Assembly (NCBI RefSeq): GCF_002024165.1
Contig: NZ_MWQN01000001.1
Location: forward strand, 1,054,001 to 1,118,000
DNA length: 64,000 bases
From: Embleya scabrispora
GTDB lineage: Bacteria > Actinomycetota > Actinomycetes > Streptomycetales > Streptomycetaceae
Direction: 5' to 3'
The notes beneath the pieces were generated by a model. That model saw only the letters and a program-made list of their open reading frames with translations. It did not search any database and was not told where the DNA came from. Position 1 is the stretch's first letter. Every line of letters begins with the position of its first letter. The position numbers and the translations under genes are program-made. This document shows, one piece after another, positions 27,015-35,879 of this stretch.

Positions 27015-29008
27015 CGCCCCGCCGCCTCTCCGTCGGTCCCGCCGGCTTCGGCCTCATTCGCCGCCGCGTCCGGCTCCACCACCGCCAGCGTCTGGTCCAT
27101 CGCCACCGACGCGCCGACCACCGCGCCCAGTTCGGCGACCACACCGGCGAACGGCGCGGTCAACGCGTGTTCCATCTTCATCGCCTCCACCACGACCACG
27201 GTCTGTCCGCGGGCGACCCGGTCACCGACGGCGGCCTTGACCACCGTCACCGTGCCCGGCATCGGCGAGGTCAGCGCACCGGTGTGGGCCGCACCGCCCG
27301 CCGCCTCGGCCCGCACGGTGTCCACCTCGCTCACCCGCCAGGTGTCCGGTCCGTAGGCGAGCCAGCGCACGCCCGACGACTCGGCGGCGTAGTCGAAGCG
27401 CCGGGTCAGCCCGTCGTACGCGACCGAAAGCCCGCCCGGCACCGCCGAGACCGAAGCCGACACCGCCGGTCCGCCGTCGACCGAGACCTCGCCGTCGCGC
27501 ACCCGCACCTCGATCGGCTCGCCCGGCCCGATCCGCAACACGTGCGTGTCCCAGGCCGGTCCGCCCACCCGCCAGCCGGTCTGCGCCGCGAACGGGTCCG
27601 CCCAACCGTCGGCCGGCACCCGCTCGGCGCGGGCCGCGAGGGCCGCGGCCACCGCCACCTCCGGCGGCGCCGGATGCCCGGTCAGCTCATCCGTCCTGGC
27701 CTCCACAAGGCCGGTGTCCAGGTCGCCCGCGAGCACCGCCGAATCGCCCAGCAGGCGGTACAGGAAGCCGAGGTTGGTGGTCACGCCCAACACGCGGGTC
27801 TGGGCGAGTGCCGCCCGCAGTCGGCTGATCGCCGTCGCGCGGTCGTCGCCGTAGGCGATCACCTTGGCCAGCATCGGGTCGTACGAACTGCCGACCTCGC
27901 CGCCCTCGCGCAGCCCGGAGTCGACCCGGACGCCGTCGAGTTCCGGCTCACACACCGTCAACACTCGGCCGCCCGTGGGCAAAAAGCCCCGATCGGGGTC
28001 CTCGGCGTAGATCCGCGCCTCGACCGCGTGCCCGTGCATCGACACGTCCGACTTGCCGATCGCGGCACCTGCGGCGATGCGCAGTTGGCTCTCCACCAGG
28101 TCGACGCGGGTGACCAGTTCGGTCACCGGGTGCTCGACCTGGAGGCGGGTGTTCATCTCCATGAAGTAGAACGAGCCGGGATCCTCCGACGGCACGATGA
28201 ACTCGATCGTGCCGGCGCCCACGTATCCGCAGGCCCGGGCGGCCCGTACGGCGGCGGCGCCCATCGCGGCCCGGGTGTCGGCGTCGAGCAGCGCCGACGG
28301 CGCCTCCTCGATGATCTTCTGGTGCCGGCGCTGCAGGCTGCACTCGCGTTCGCCCAGGTGTACGACCGTGCCGTGGGTGTCCGCGAGCACCTGGATCTCG
28401 ATGTGCCGGGGGCGGTCGATCCAGCGCTCGATCAGCAGCGTGTCGTCGCCGAAGGCGCCCTTGGCCTGGCGCCGGGCCGCGGCGATCTCGTCGGCGAGCA
28501 GCGCGCCGTCGTGCACCAGGCGCATGCCCTTGCCGCCGCCGCCCGCCGACGGCTTGATCAGCACCGGGAAGCCGATCTCCCGGGCGATGTCGGCGAGTTC
28601 GGCGTCGGTCATGCCCGCCGCGCCGCCGCCGGGAACCACCGGGACGCCGTAGGCGGCGACCGTCTCCTTGGCCCGGATCTTGTCGCCCATCAACTCGATC
28701 ACCCCCGCCGGCGGCCCGACGAAGACCAGCCCGGCGCGTGCCACGGCGGCGGCGAACGCGGCGTTCTCGGACAGGAATCCGTAACCGGGGTGAACCGCTC
28801 GGGCCCCGGCGCGCACGGCGGCCGCGACCACCGCGTCCACGTCCAGGTAGCTCGGCACCTCGACCGCGGCATCGGCCTCGCGCACGTGCCGCGCGGCGGC
28901 GTCGCCCGGCCCGTACACGGTGATCGCGCGCACGCCCAGGCGGCGCAGCGTGCGGATCACCCGGACCGCGATCTCGCCTCGGTTGGCGACCAGTACTGCG
29001 TCGAACAC
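27011..29008 (-). CDS. Acyl-CoA carboxylase alpha subunit (biotin carboxylase + BCCP), probably methylcrotonyl-CoA
   Basis: 665 residues. Residues 1-450 are biotin carboxylase (VANRGEIAVRVIRTLRRLG, the glycine-rich SAGGGGKGMRLV ATP loop, ERECSLQRRHQKIIEEAPS, YFMEMNTRLQVEHPVTEL). A linker domain follows, and a biotinyl domain at about 590-645 with biotinylation Lys611 in EAMKMEHAL. Together with the beta subunit it makes 3-methylglutaconyl-CoA from methylcrotonyl-CoA if the pathway assignment is right. Acetyl- or propionyl-CoA activity is possible, and homologues carry acc names. Confidence 0.93.
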   Translation of the reverse strand: MFDAVLVANRGEIAVRVIRTLRRLGVRAITVYGPGDAAARHVREADAAVEVPSYLDVDAVVAAAVRAGARAVHPGYGFLSENAAFAAAVARAGLVFVGPPAGVIELMGDKIRAKETVAAYGVPVVPGGGAAGMTDAELADIAREIGFPVLIKPSAGGGGKGMRLVHDGALLADEIAAARRQAKGAFGDDTLLIERWIDRPRHIEIQVLADTHGTVVHLGERECSLQRRHQKIIEEAPSALLDADTRAAMGAAAVRAARACGYVGAGTIEFIVPSEDPGSFYFMEMNTRLQVEHPVTELVTRVDLVESQLRIAAGAAIGKSDVSMHGHAVEARIYAEDPDRGFLPTGGRVLTVCEPELDGVRVDSGLREGGEVGSSYDPMLAKVIAYGDDRATAISRLRAALAQTRVLGVTTNLGFLYRLLGDSAVLAGDLDTGLVEARTDELTGHPAPPEVAVAAALAARAERVPADGWADPFAAQTGWRVGGPAWDTHVLRIGPGEPIEVRVRDGEVSVDGGPAVSASVSAVPGGLSVAYDGLTRRFDYAAESSGVRWLAYGPDTWRVSEVDTVRAEAAGGAAHTGALTSPMPGTVTVVKAAVGDRVARGQTVVVVEAMKMEHALTAPFAGVVAELGAVVGASVAMDQTLAVVEPDAAANEAEAGGTDGEAAGR

Positions 29009-29020
29009 GTCGTGACCCCT

Positions 29021-30625
29021 CTACATCCGGAACAGACCGAAGCGCGGCTCGGCCAGCGGCGCGTTGGCGCACGCCGTCAGGGCCAGGCCCAACACGGTGC
29101 GGGTGTCGAGGGGGTCGATGATCCCGTCGTCCCACAGGCGTGCGGTCGCGTAATAGGCGTTGCCCTGCCGCTCGTACTGCTCGCGGATCGGCTGCTTGAA
29201 CTCTTCCTCGCCGTCCCAGCTCTCGCCGCGCGCCTCGATCTGGTCGCGCTTGACGGTGGCGAGCACGGTGGCGGCCTGTTCGCCGCCCATCACCGAGATC
29301 TTGGCGGTGGGCCACATCCACAGGAAGCGCGGACTGTAGGCGCGCCCGCACATCGAGTAGTTGCCCGCGCCGTGCGAACCGCCGATCACCACGGTCAGCT
29401 TGGGCACGCGGGTGGTGGCCACCGCGGTGACCATCTTGGCGCCGTGCTTGGCGATGCCGCCGTGCTCGTAGTCCTTGCCGACCATGAAGCCGGTGATGTT
29501 CTGCAGGAACAGCAGTGGGATGCCGCGCTGGTCGCACAGTTCGATGAAGTGCGCGCCCTTGACCGCGGATTCGGCGAACAGGATGCCGTTGTTGGCCACG
29601 ATGCCCACCGGGTGGCCGTGGATCCGGGCGAAGCCGGTGACCAGGGTGGTGCCGTATTCGCCCTTGAACTCGTGGAAGCGCGAGCCGTCGACGATGCGGG
29701 CGATCACCTCGCGCACGTCGTAGGGGGTGCGCGCGTCGGGCGGCACGACCCCGTACAGCCCGGCCGGGTCGACGGCGGGCGGCTCCACTTCGCGTACGTC
29801 CCAGGGCAGTTGCGGCCGGGCGCCGAGGGTGCCGACGATGTCGCGGACGATCCGCAGCGCGTCCTTGTCGTCGGCCGCGAGGTGGTCGACGACGCCGGAG
29901 ATGCGCGCGTGTACGTCGCCGCCGCCCAGTTCCTCGGCGCTGACCACCTCGCCGGTGGCGGCCTTCACCAGCGGCGGGCCGCCGAGGAAGATGGTGCCCT
30001 GGTCACGCACGATCACCGTCTCGTCGCTCATGGCCGGCACGTACGCGCCGCCGGCGGTGCACGAGCCGAGCACGGCGGAGATCTGGGGGATGCCCCGGGC
30101 GCTCATCTGCGCCTGGTTGTAGAAGATGCGCCCGAAGTGGTCCCGGTCCGGGAAGACCTCGTCCTGCATGGGCAGGAACGCGCCGCCGGAGTCGACCAGG
30201 TACAGGCACGGGAGTCGGTTCTCCAGCGCGATCTCCTGGGCCCGCAGGTGCTTCTTGACCGTCATCGGGTAGTAGGTGCCGCCCTTGACCGTCGCGTCGT
30301 TGGCCGCGATCACGCACTCGCGACCGGCGACCCGGCCCACGCCCGCGATGATCCCGGCGGCCGGCGCGTCGCCGCCGTACATCCCGTCGGCGGCCAGCGG
30401 CGCGATCTCCAGGAACGGCGTGCCGGGGTCCAACAGGGTTTCCACCCGGTCGCGCGGGAGCAGTTTGCCCCGCGCGGTATGCCGCTCCCGGGCCCGTTCG
30501 CCGCCGCCCAACGCCGTGGCCGCCAACCGGGCGCGCAGTTCGCCGACCGCGCGTTCGTGGGCGTCCGCGTTGGCCCGGAACGCCTGGGACCCCGGGTCGG
30601 CGGCTGTGCCGAGCACGTTTTCCAT
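29021..30625 (-). CDS. Acyl-CoA carboxylase beta subunit (carboxyltransferase), probably methylcrotonyl-CoA
   Basis: 534 residues with two crotonase-like halves. The N-half has [35 protein letters not shown] and [18 protein letters not shown]. The C-half has [40 protein letters not shown] and [22 protein letters not shown]. The [10 protein letters not shown] segment is typical of methylcrotonyl-CoA carboxylases. It is the first gene of the operon, 12 bp before the alpha subunit, transcribed away from the TetR regulator with operator-like sites just upstream. Confidence 0.94.
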   Translation of the reverse strand: MENVLGTAADPGSQAFRANADAHERAVGELRARLAATALGGGERARERHTARGKLLPRDRVETLLDPGTPFLEIAPLAADGMYGGDAPAAGIIAGVGRVAGRECVIAANDATVKGGTYYPMTVKKHLRAQEIALENRLPCLYLVDSGGAFLPMQDEVFPDRDHFGRIFYNQAQMSARGIPQISAVLGSCTAGGAYVPAMSDETVIVRDQGTIFLGGPPLVKAATGEVVSAEELGGGDVHARISGVVDHLAADDKDALRIVRDIVGTLGARPQLPWDVREVEPPAVDPAGLYGVVPPDARTPYDVREVIARIVDGSRFHEFKGEYGTTLVTGFARIHGHPVGIVANNGILFAESAVKGAHFIELCDQRGIPLLFLQNITGFMVGKDYEHGGIAKHGAKMVTAVATTRVPKLTVVIGGSHGAGNYSMCGRAYSPRFLWMWPTAKISVMGGEQAATVLATVKRDQIEARGESWDGEEEFKQPIREQYERQGNAYYATARLWDDGIIDPLDTRTVLGLALTACANAPLAEPRFGLFRM

Positions 30626-30639
30626 GACACCGCCTCGAG

Positions 30640-30680
30640 TTAACCTTCGTTCACCTGCCCCCGAGGTTAACCACGGTTAA
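30640..30680. promoter_or_regulatory. TTAACC/GGTTAA operators between carboxylase and TetR genes
   Basis: TTAACCACGGTTAA at 30667-30680 is a perfect dyad with a 2-bp spacer, overlapping the palindrome GGTTAACC at 30665-30672. A degenerate copy, TTAACCTTCGTTCA, lies at 30640-30653, 27 bp away. A TAGCAT -10 hexamer at 30691-30696 sits one step upstream of the TetR ATG, so the perfect site overlaps that promoter's -35 region. This fits autorepression plus repression of the catabolic operon. Confidence 0.6.
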
Positions 30681-30702
30681 TCCGAGTGTCTAGCATGGAC
30701 AC

Positions 30703-31263
30703 ATGACCGTGAGCCGTCGAGACCAGATCCTGCAGGTGGCCGCCCGGCTGTTCGCCGAGCGCGGCTATCACAGCGTGGGCATGGACGACATCGGCGCGGC
30801 GGTGGGCATCAGCGGCCCCGCGCTGTACAAACACTTCCGGGGCAAGGAGGCGATGCTCACCGAGCTGCTGGTCGACATCAGCGAGCAGCTGCTGGCCCGG
30901 GGCGAGCTGCGGGCGTCGATCGAGGACCCGACGCAGGCGCTGTCGGCGCTGATCGAGGGCCAGGTCGAGTTCGCGCTGCGCCACCCGGACCTGATCACGC
31001 TGCACGACCACGCGCTCAACCAGGTCCCCACGGCCGAGCGACACCGCATCCGCCGCGTCCAGCGCGCCTACGTGGAACTCTGGGTCGAGGTCGCGATGAA
31101 GGCCCACCCCAACCGCTTGGACGACCGAGAGGCCAGAGCCGCAGTACACGCCGCCTTCGGCTTGATCAACTCCACCCCCCACACCCTACGCACCCCCCAA
31201 CGCATCCTGGCCCCCATGCTGACCCGAATGACCCTGGCAGCGTTGGCAGCAGCAACGGCGTAG
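30703..31263 (+). CDS. TetR-family repressor of the leucine/acyl-CoA carboxylase operon
   Basis: 186 residues. The N-terminal helix-turn-helix reads RRDQILQVAARLFAERGYHSVGMDDIGAAVGISGPALYKHFRGKE (residues about 5-50); the rest is an all-helical ligand domain. The putative -10 TAGCAT ends 7 nt before ATG 30703, so the mRNA may be leaderless. It is divergent from the catabolic operon with shared operators. The effector is likely an acyl-CoA intermediate, by analogy with related repressors of acyl-CoA metabolism. Confidence 0.92.
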   Translation: MTVSRRDQILQVAARLFAERGYHSVGMDDIGAAVGISGPALYKHFRGKEAMLTELLVDISEQLLARGELRASIEDPTQALSALIEGQVEFALRHPDLITLHDHALNQVPTAERHRIRRVQRAYVELWVEVAMKAHPNRLDDREARAAVHAAFGLINSTPHTLRTPQRILAPMLTRMTLAALAAATA

Positions 31264-31347
31264 CCTGCCGCGCGACCGCACTCCCGGCCCGCGACCTTCG
31301 ACCGGACCGGTGGCGACAAGCCGTCGACTGCGATACCGGGAGGACGG

Positions 31348-31384
31348 CCGAGGCCCCCGCGCGCTCGGGTCGCGGGGGCCTCGG
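31348..31384. terminator. Bidirectional terminator between TetR and lipoprotein genes
   Basis: A perfect 14-bp stem (CCGAGGCCCCCGCG and complement) with a 9-nt loop between convergent genes. A short GCGAGTGCT tandem repeat follows at about 31388-31415. Confidence 0.85.
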
Positions 31385-31434
31385 GTGTCGCGAGTGCTGC
31401 GAGTGCTGCGAGTTGTCGTGAGCGTCGGAGAGGG

Positions 31435-32064
31435 TCAGACGTTCCACTGACCGGTGTTGGTGGACATCATGCTGATCTGCAACTGGATCGTCGTGATCTT
31501 CGAGTCGGTGGGGACCTCGTAGGTGACGAATCCGAGTCGGCTGCCACCGGGCGGGATGCTCACGCTCGACGGGAACGCGGGGCCGGCGCTGGTCTCACTG
31601 TAGGTGCTGCTGAACTGCTGACCGTCGGCGTCGATCAGATGAGAGCCGTAGTTCGGCGTGTCGGTGATCGGCTGGTCACCGCTGTTGACGATCTTCCACT
31701 GAACCGCGACGTACCGATTACCCGCTTTGGGCTTGAGGTATTGGTTCGACGACGCGGCCGGATCGACGAGCTTCACCAGGGTGACGTCGACCGGGACGCC
31801 CTTGGTGTTCGTCAGGCTGAGCGTGTCGCCGACCTTGGCGGCGGGCGGCGCACTCGGCTTGGCCGAGGTGGGCGCGGTTGTGGCCTGGCCGGCCGGGGCG
31901 GCAACCGTCGGCGACACGGCCCCGCCGGGCGGCTCGGTGACTGACTTGTCGATGATCGTCGGGTTGTTCGCCTTGGTGACGACTTTGTCGTCGCGTCCGT
32001 TGCAGGCAGCGAGCGCGAGCGTGCAGCCGACGGCCAGGACGACGCCGATGGTACGAGTGTGCAT
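31435..32064 (-). CDS. Secreted lipoprotein with DUF4352-like domain
   Basis: 209 residues from ATG 32064. The lipoprotein signal (about 20 residues) ends in LALAAC with lipidated Cys21. A Pro/Ala/Thr-rich spacer of about 60 residues follows (VAAPAGQATTAPTSAKPSAP). The C-terminal 110 residues form an Ig-like beta domain of the DUF4352 type (VGDTLSLTNTKGVPVDVTLV, NRYVAVQWKIVNSGDQPI, IPPGGSRLGFVTYEVP). It is probably anchored to the outer face of the membrane; the role of this family in streptomycetes is undefined. Confidence 0.88.
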   Translation of the reverse strand: MHTRTIGVVLAVGCTLALAACNGRDDKVVTKANNPTIIDKSVTEPPGGAVSPTVAAPAGQATTAPTSAKPSAPPAAKVGDTLSLTNTKGVPVDVTLVKLVDPAASSNQYLKPKAGNRYVAVQWKIVNSGDQPITDTPNYGSHLIDADGQQFSSTYSETSAGPAFPSSVSIPPGGSRLGFVTYEVPTDSKITTIQLQISMMSTNTGQWNV

Positions 32065-32338
32065 GATCCCCCCACAGTTCTGGTCCCGGGAGGCTACGCC
32101 CGGCCGCAACGACGGCGTGGCCGCATTCACACACTCGTGACGTACAGTTCGCGCCGGCCGGAATACTCACGCAACCCGTTCACCCCATCCCAGAAGTCGG
32201 CTCACGCGTATGCCCCAACTGCGGCACCCCACTTCGCGCCGGGTGCGCGGCTTTCACTTCGACGAATGGCCTCACCGACGAGCCGAACCCGAGGCACACT
32301 GAACGTAGCCGGGCCGTGACGCACACCGAAGGATGCCT

Positions 32339-32710
32339 ATGGACGAGCACACCGACGAGCACGCGAGCCAGGACGACGGGCCCGAACCGGACGGGCGGGT
32401 GTTCCGGACGTGGCTGGGTGATGAGCTGATCGAGATCCCGGCCACGATCGCAGGCATCCGCGAGGCCCTTCCGGCGGAGCAGCGCGACGAGTTCACCAAG
32501 GTAATCGAGGACACCCCTGCGCGGGACATGCCCCTGATCATGAACCGGTGGTCACGTCGCACCCGCCCGGAGATCGATGCGGCCACCCGACGCGAGATGG
32601 ACAGGATCGAAGGGCTCGCCCTCGACGCCGAGGCGGACCTGATCATGGGGGAGGATCTGAATGTCGTACAGGATCGCTTTCAGTCCCGAGTGCGAAAGGG
32701 CGGTACGTGA
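32339..32710 (+). CDS. Probable antitoxin of a type II pair (DUF6247-like)
   Basis: 123 residues from ATG 32339 with GAAGGA 5 nt upstream; ATG 32333 is possible. The acidic N-terminus is unstructured. The central block (IPATIAGIREALPAEQRDEFTKVIEDTPARDMPLIMNRW) resembles actinobacterial proteins annotated DUF6247, recalled rather than searched. The C-terminus is charged and helical. The last 50 bp overlap the downstream RelE-like gene in another frame, the coupling expected of toxin-antitoxin pairs. A DNA-binding fold is not obvious. Confidence 0.65.
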   Translation: MDEHTDEHASQDDGPEPDGRVFRTWLGDELIEIPATIAGIREALPAEQRDEFTKVIEDTPARDMPLIMNRWSRRTRPEIDAATRREMDRIEGLALDAEADLIMGEDLNVVQDRFQSRVRKGGT

Positions 32711-32900
32711 CCTGTCCTCACGGCAGCGCGCCGACCTAGACCGAGGGATGGCCGCTGTCGCGAACGACCCCTACGGGTGCGGCAGTTCGCAGACGTACCA
32801 CAAGGACCGGCGCGAGGTGACCTGTGGATCGGTCATCGCCGAGTACATAGTGAGCGCGGGCGTTCTCACCATCACCGTGGTACGGGTGCAAGGGATCTGA
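32661..32900 (+). CDS. RelE/ParE-superfamily toxin-like protein
   Basis: 79 residues with the compact RelE pattern: SYRIAFSPECERAVRDLSSRQRADLDRGMAAVANDPYG, then REVTCGSVIAEYIVSAGVLTITVVRVQGI, where the Tyr and the final beta strands match the family. A GGGGAGG site lies 6 nt before ATG 32661. Members cleave ribosome-bound mRNA or inhibit gyrase. The usual C-terminal basic/His catalytic residues are few here (R and K only), so activity is uncertain. Confidence 0.68.
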   Translation: MSYRIAFSPECERAVRDLSSRQRADLDRGMAAVANDPYGCGSSQTYHKDRREVTCGSVIAEYIVSAGVLTITVVRVQGI

Positions 32901-33247
32901 CGCACAGCGCAAGGAGGCCCGAGCCCACGCAGGGGTCGGGGATTCCGGTACGCACCTACGAGCGCAACTTGTGCCAGGGCGGGGTTCGGAGCCGCCACAA
33001 GCCGGGTGAGCGCCGAGGCGTGCGCGGCCGTCCACGCGAACGGCGGCACCCCAAGGTGCGCACCGCGACGCCGGCCCCGGCCGCACCCTTGGTGTAGGCC
33101 GATACGGGGTTGACCGGGACCCCTGTGGTGATCACGACGCCCGGCGCGTCCTGCCGCAGGATGGACGGGTTCGTGCGGCGCGACAGCATGAGCAACTCAG
33201 CCGTCCTCCCCCGGTCTCCTTCGCCTCCCACTTCTCGCGCCCCTCCC
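32901..33247. other. Intergenic stretch, no gene recognised
   Basis: 347 bp between the toxin-like gene and alkB, which converge. Several short open frames exist in all directions but none has a start with a ribosome-binding site plus a recognisable family. It may be decayed coding DNA. Confidence 0.4.
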
Positions 33248-33907
33248 CTATCGGCCCGTCCTCCGCCCCATCGCCCGAATCGTGATGTTGAGTCGCCCGC
33301 TCGCCAGGCCCGTCGCCGGGTCGCCCGTGCTCGGGCGGATTCTCGGCACGCCGTGGTATGCGAGTCGGGATGGGCCGCCGAAGACGATCAGGTCGCCGCT
33401 GTACAGCTCTACGTCCGTCCATGGGCGGGTGCGGGTCTCGGTGTTGCCGAAGCGGAAGACGCATCTGTCGCCGATGCTCAGCGATACCACCGGGGCCGGC
33501 GACTCCTCGTCCGCGTCGCGATGCAGGCCCATGCTCGCGCCGGCGTCGTAGTGGTTGACCAGGCCGATGTCGTACGGGTCGGACGGGACCGACCCGTACA
33601 CCTCGACGACCGCCCGCCGGGCCAACGCGCCGAGCAGTGCCGGGAACGGCTTGACCGGCGTACCGTCCGGCAGGAACTCGCTGTAGTGGTACGGCTCCCA
33701 GTGCAGCCCGAGGCACACGCTGCGCACGCTCATCACCCCGCCCGAAGGCATCACGGTATGCCGCATGCCGGCCGGCGGCGCGGCCCACGATCGCGCCGCC
33801 GCCACCAACTCCCGCTGCTCGTCCAGGGACAGCCAATCCGGTACGTGCCAGGCCCCGGGCGCGAGTTCGACCCGCTCCCGGGGCACGGGGAAGAGTTCGT
33901 CGGTCAC
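33248..33907 (-). CDS. alkB: AlkB-type 2-oxoglutarate/Fe(II) DNA dealkylase
   Basis: 219 residues. The iron ligands are the His129-x-Asp131 pair (MGLHRDADE) and His185 (LAYHGVPR). The 2-oxoglutarate arginines are in RLNITIR (Arg205, Arg211). The nucleotide-recognition lid is in the first 90 residues ([24 protein letters not shown]). It repairs 1-methyladenine and 3-methylcytosine by oxidative demethylation. The enoyl-CoA hydratase gene ends 28 bp upstream in the same direction, but no functional link is evident. Confidence 0.93.
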   Translation of the reverse strand: MTDELFPVPRERVELAPGAWHVPDWLSLDEQRELVAAARSWAAPPAGMRHTVMPSGGVMSVRSVCLGLHWEPYHYSEFLPDGTPVKPFPALLGALARRAVVEVYGSVPSDPYDIGLVNHYDAGASMGLHRDADEESPAPVVSLSIGDRCVFRFGNTETRTRPWTDVELYSGDLIVFGGPSRLAYHGVPRIRPSTGDPATGLASGRLNITIRAMGRRTGR

Positions 33908-33935
33908 GTCGTGGCAACTCCCCGTCGGTCCTTGC

Positions 33936-34772
33936 TCATCCGGTGCCGCCCTCGCTCACCCACTTCGGCGCCCGCTTCTCCCGAAACGCCGCCATCCCCT
34001 CCGTCGCGTCGGCCGAGGCGAACAGCTCGGCCGAGCGCCGGGCCAATGCCCGCCCGTCCCGGTCGAATCCGGCCTGGAGCGCGCCGATCGTCAACTTCTT
34101 CGACTCGACCAGCCCCTGCCGCGAGCACAGCCGGAACGACGCGACCAGCGCCGCCACCGCCTCGTCCGCACCCTCGGGGCCGTCCACCGCGCGGGTGAGC
34201 AGGCCGATCCGCTCCGCCTCGGCGCCGTCGAACACATCACCGGTGAGGTAGTACCGCGACACCGAGCGCGGGTCCATCCGCGGCGCGGTGGTCAGCGAGA
34301 TAACCGCCGGGCTGAGCCCGAGTCGCGCCTCGGTGAACGCGAACGTGGCCTGTGCCGGCGCGATCGCCAGGTCCGCCGCGCCGACCAGGCCGATCCCGCC
34401 GGCGCGTGCGTTGCCGCGCAGGTGTGCGACCACCGGCACCGGCACCTCGACCACCAGTCGCAGCAGCGCGAGCAATTGCTCCGCGCCCTGGGCCATCCCC
34501 CCCGCCGCCGCCTCGCGCAGGTCCATGCCCGAACAGAACGTCGGCCCGGTGTGGGTGAGGACCACCGCCCGCACCCGCTCGTCCGCGCCCGCCTCGGCGA
34601 GGTGGTGGCGCAGCCGGGCGACCAGGCGCGCGGACAGCGCGTTGCGGTTGGCGGGCGAGTCGAGGGTGATGGTCGCGATGCCGTCGTCCAAGGTCATCCG
34701 GACCGGATCGTCGGTCGGGTGCGGGCGGTCGGGCTGGTCGTCCAGGCTCGTGCGTACCGGCTCGGGCTCCAC
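33936..34772 (-). CDS. Enoyl-CoA hydratase/isomerase family protein
   Basis: 278 residues from GTG 34772, which has GGAGGT 5 nt upstream. The crotonase fold is clear: [35 protein letters not shown] (first oxyanion-hole loop), and [23 protein letters not shown] (second loop, helix N-terminus). The position of the second catalytic Glu of hydratases is not conserved in an obvious way, so isomerase or other crotonase chemistry is possible. Divergent from the OmpR-type two-component system. Confidence 0.9.
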   Translation of the reverse strand: MEPEPVRTSLDDQPDRPHPTDDPVRMTLDDGIATITLDSPANRNALSARLVARLRHHLAEAGADERVRAVVLTHTGPTFCSGMDLREAAAGGMAQGAEQLLALLRLVVEVPVPVVAHLRGNARAGGIGLVGAADLAIAPAQATFAFTEARLGLSPAVISLTTAPRMDPRSVSRYYLTGDVFDGAEAERIGLLTRAVDGPEGADEAVAALVASFRLCSRQGLVESKKLTIGALQAGFDRDGRALARRSAELFASADATEGMAAFREKRAPKWVSEGGTG

Positions 34773-35135
34773 GGTGTACCTCCGGGTTCGGGGCGATCGG
34801 CGCGGGGACTCGGGGGTGGCCCGGACCGCGCGCCCGGTGCCGCGTATGTTGCCGGTCGCGGCACCCGCGTGTGTCGTCGGCCCCCCGCTCGGTCGACCGA
34901 GGACACCACCTCGATCGGCACGCGCGAGGGACCGCCGCGATACCTCGATCCTCACACGCGGGGGTCGGCTTCGATCGAACCGCGTCGCATTCATGTTCCT
35001 TTCATGTCGAGCGCGCACATTGGCACGACACGCTTTGTACCGAGTCCACACGGAGGGTGTCCGCGTGCGACCGTGGGGCGACCCGGAGTAACCGGATCCC
35101 CCGGGATCCGCCGCCGAACGAAGGAGTCGCCCGCC
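34773..35135. other. Divergent regulatory region, 363 bp
   Basis: No gene. It holds the promoters of the enoyl-CoA hydratase gene and the OmpR-type system. The 100 bp before the regulator start are less GC-rich and contain the tandem TTCATGT repeats. Confidence 0.5.
34990..35007 (+). promoter_or_regulatory. Tandem TTCATGT half-sites, candidate response-regulator site
   Basis: TTCATGT starts at 34990 and again at 35001, an 11-bp period of about one helical turn, as OmpR-type dimers bind. It lies 129 bp upstream of the OmpR-type regulator start, suggesting autoregulation. Confidence 0.5.
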
Positions 35136-35879
35136 ATGACGCCCGCCATGACGCCCGCCGCCGACACCGGAACGCCGCCGCACATTCTCGTCGTGGACGA
35201 CGAGCCCGCCGTCCGCGAGGCCCTCGAATCCAGCCTGCGCTTCGAGGGCTACCGGGTCACCCTCGCCGACGAGGGGGTGGCCGCGCTCACCGCGATCGCG
35301 GGCGACGAACCGGACCTGGTGCTGCTCGACGTGCTGATGCCCCGCATGGACGGGCTGACCGCGTGCCGTCGACTGCGCGCCCGGGGCGACACGCTCCCGG
35401 TACTGATGCTCACCGCGCGCGACGCGGTCGGCGACCGGGTCACCGGGCTCGACGCGGGCGCGGACGACTACCTGGTCAAGCCGTTCGAGCTGGACGAGCT
35501 GCTGGCCCGGGTACGCGCGCTGCTGCGCCGCAGCGCGATGGCCGGCACGCGCGAGGAGGCCCGGGACGACGCGCTCGCCTACGCCGATCTGCGGATGGAC
35601 ACCGCCTCGCGCGAGGTCACCCGCGCGGGCCGGACGATCGATCTGACCCGCACCGAGTACACCCTGCTCGAACTGTTGCTCACCCACCCGCGCCAGGTGC
35701 TGACCCGGGAGCAGATCCTGCACAACGTATGGGGGTTCGACTTCGAACCCGCGTCCAATTCGCTCGACGTGTACGTGATGTACCTGCGACGCAAGACCGA
35801 GGCCGGCGGCCTGCCCCGGCTCGTGCACACCGTTCGCGGCGTCGGCTACGTCCTGCGCACCGCGGAGGCGCCGTCCTGA
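35136..35879 (+). CDS. Response regulator, OmpR type
   Basis: 247 residues from ATG 35136 (AAGGAG 9 nt upstream); the N-terminal codons contain a 12-bp duplication (ATGACGCCCGCC twice). The receiver has D21-D22, phosphoacceptor D65 in LLDVLMPR, and Lys in [15 protein letters not shown]. The C-terminal winged helix has [21 protein letters not shown] and [14 protein letters not shown]...VRGVGYVLR. It overlaps the kinase start by one base (TGATG). MprA-like architecture. Confidence 0.95.
   Translation: MTPAMTPAADTGTPPHILVVDDEPAVREALESSLRFEGYRVTLADEGVAALTAIAGDEPDLVLLDVLMPRMDGLTACRRLRARGDTLPVLMLTARDAVGDRVTGLDAGADDYLVKPFELDELLARVRALLRRSAMAGTREEARDDALAYADLRMDTASREVTRAGRTIDLTRTEYTLLELLLTHPRQVLTREQILHNVWGFDFEPASNSLDVYVMYLRRKTEAGGLPRLVHTVRGVGYVLRTAEAPS

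Noticed and set aside
27167-30643. An 1158-codon plus-strand frame
   Set aside because: It is antisense to both carboxylase subunits and has no recognisable domain.
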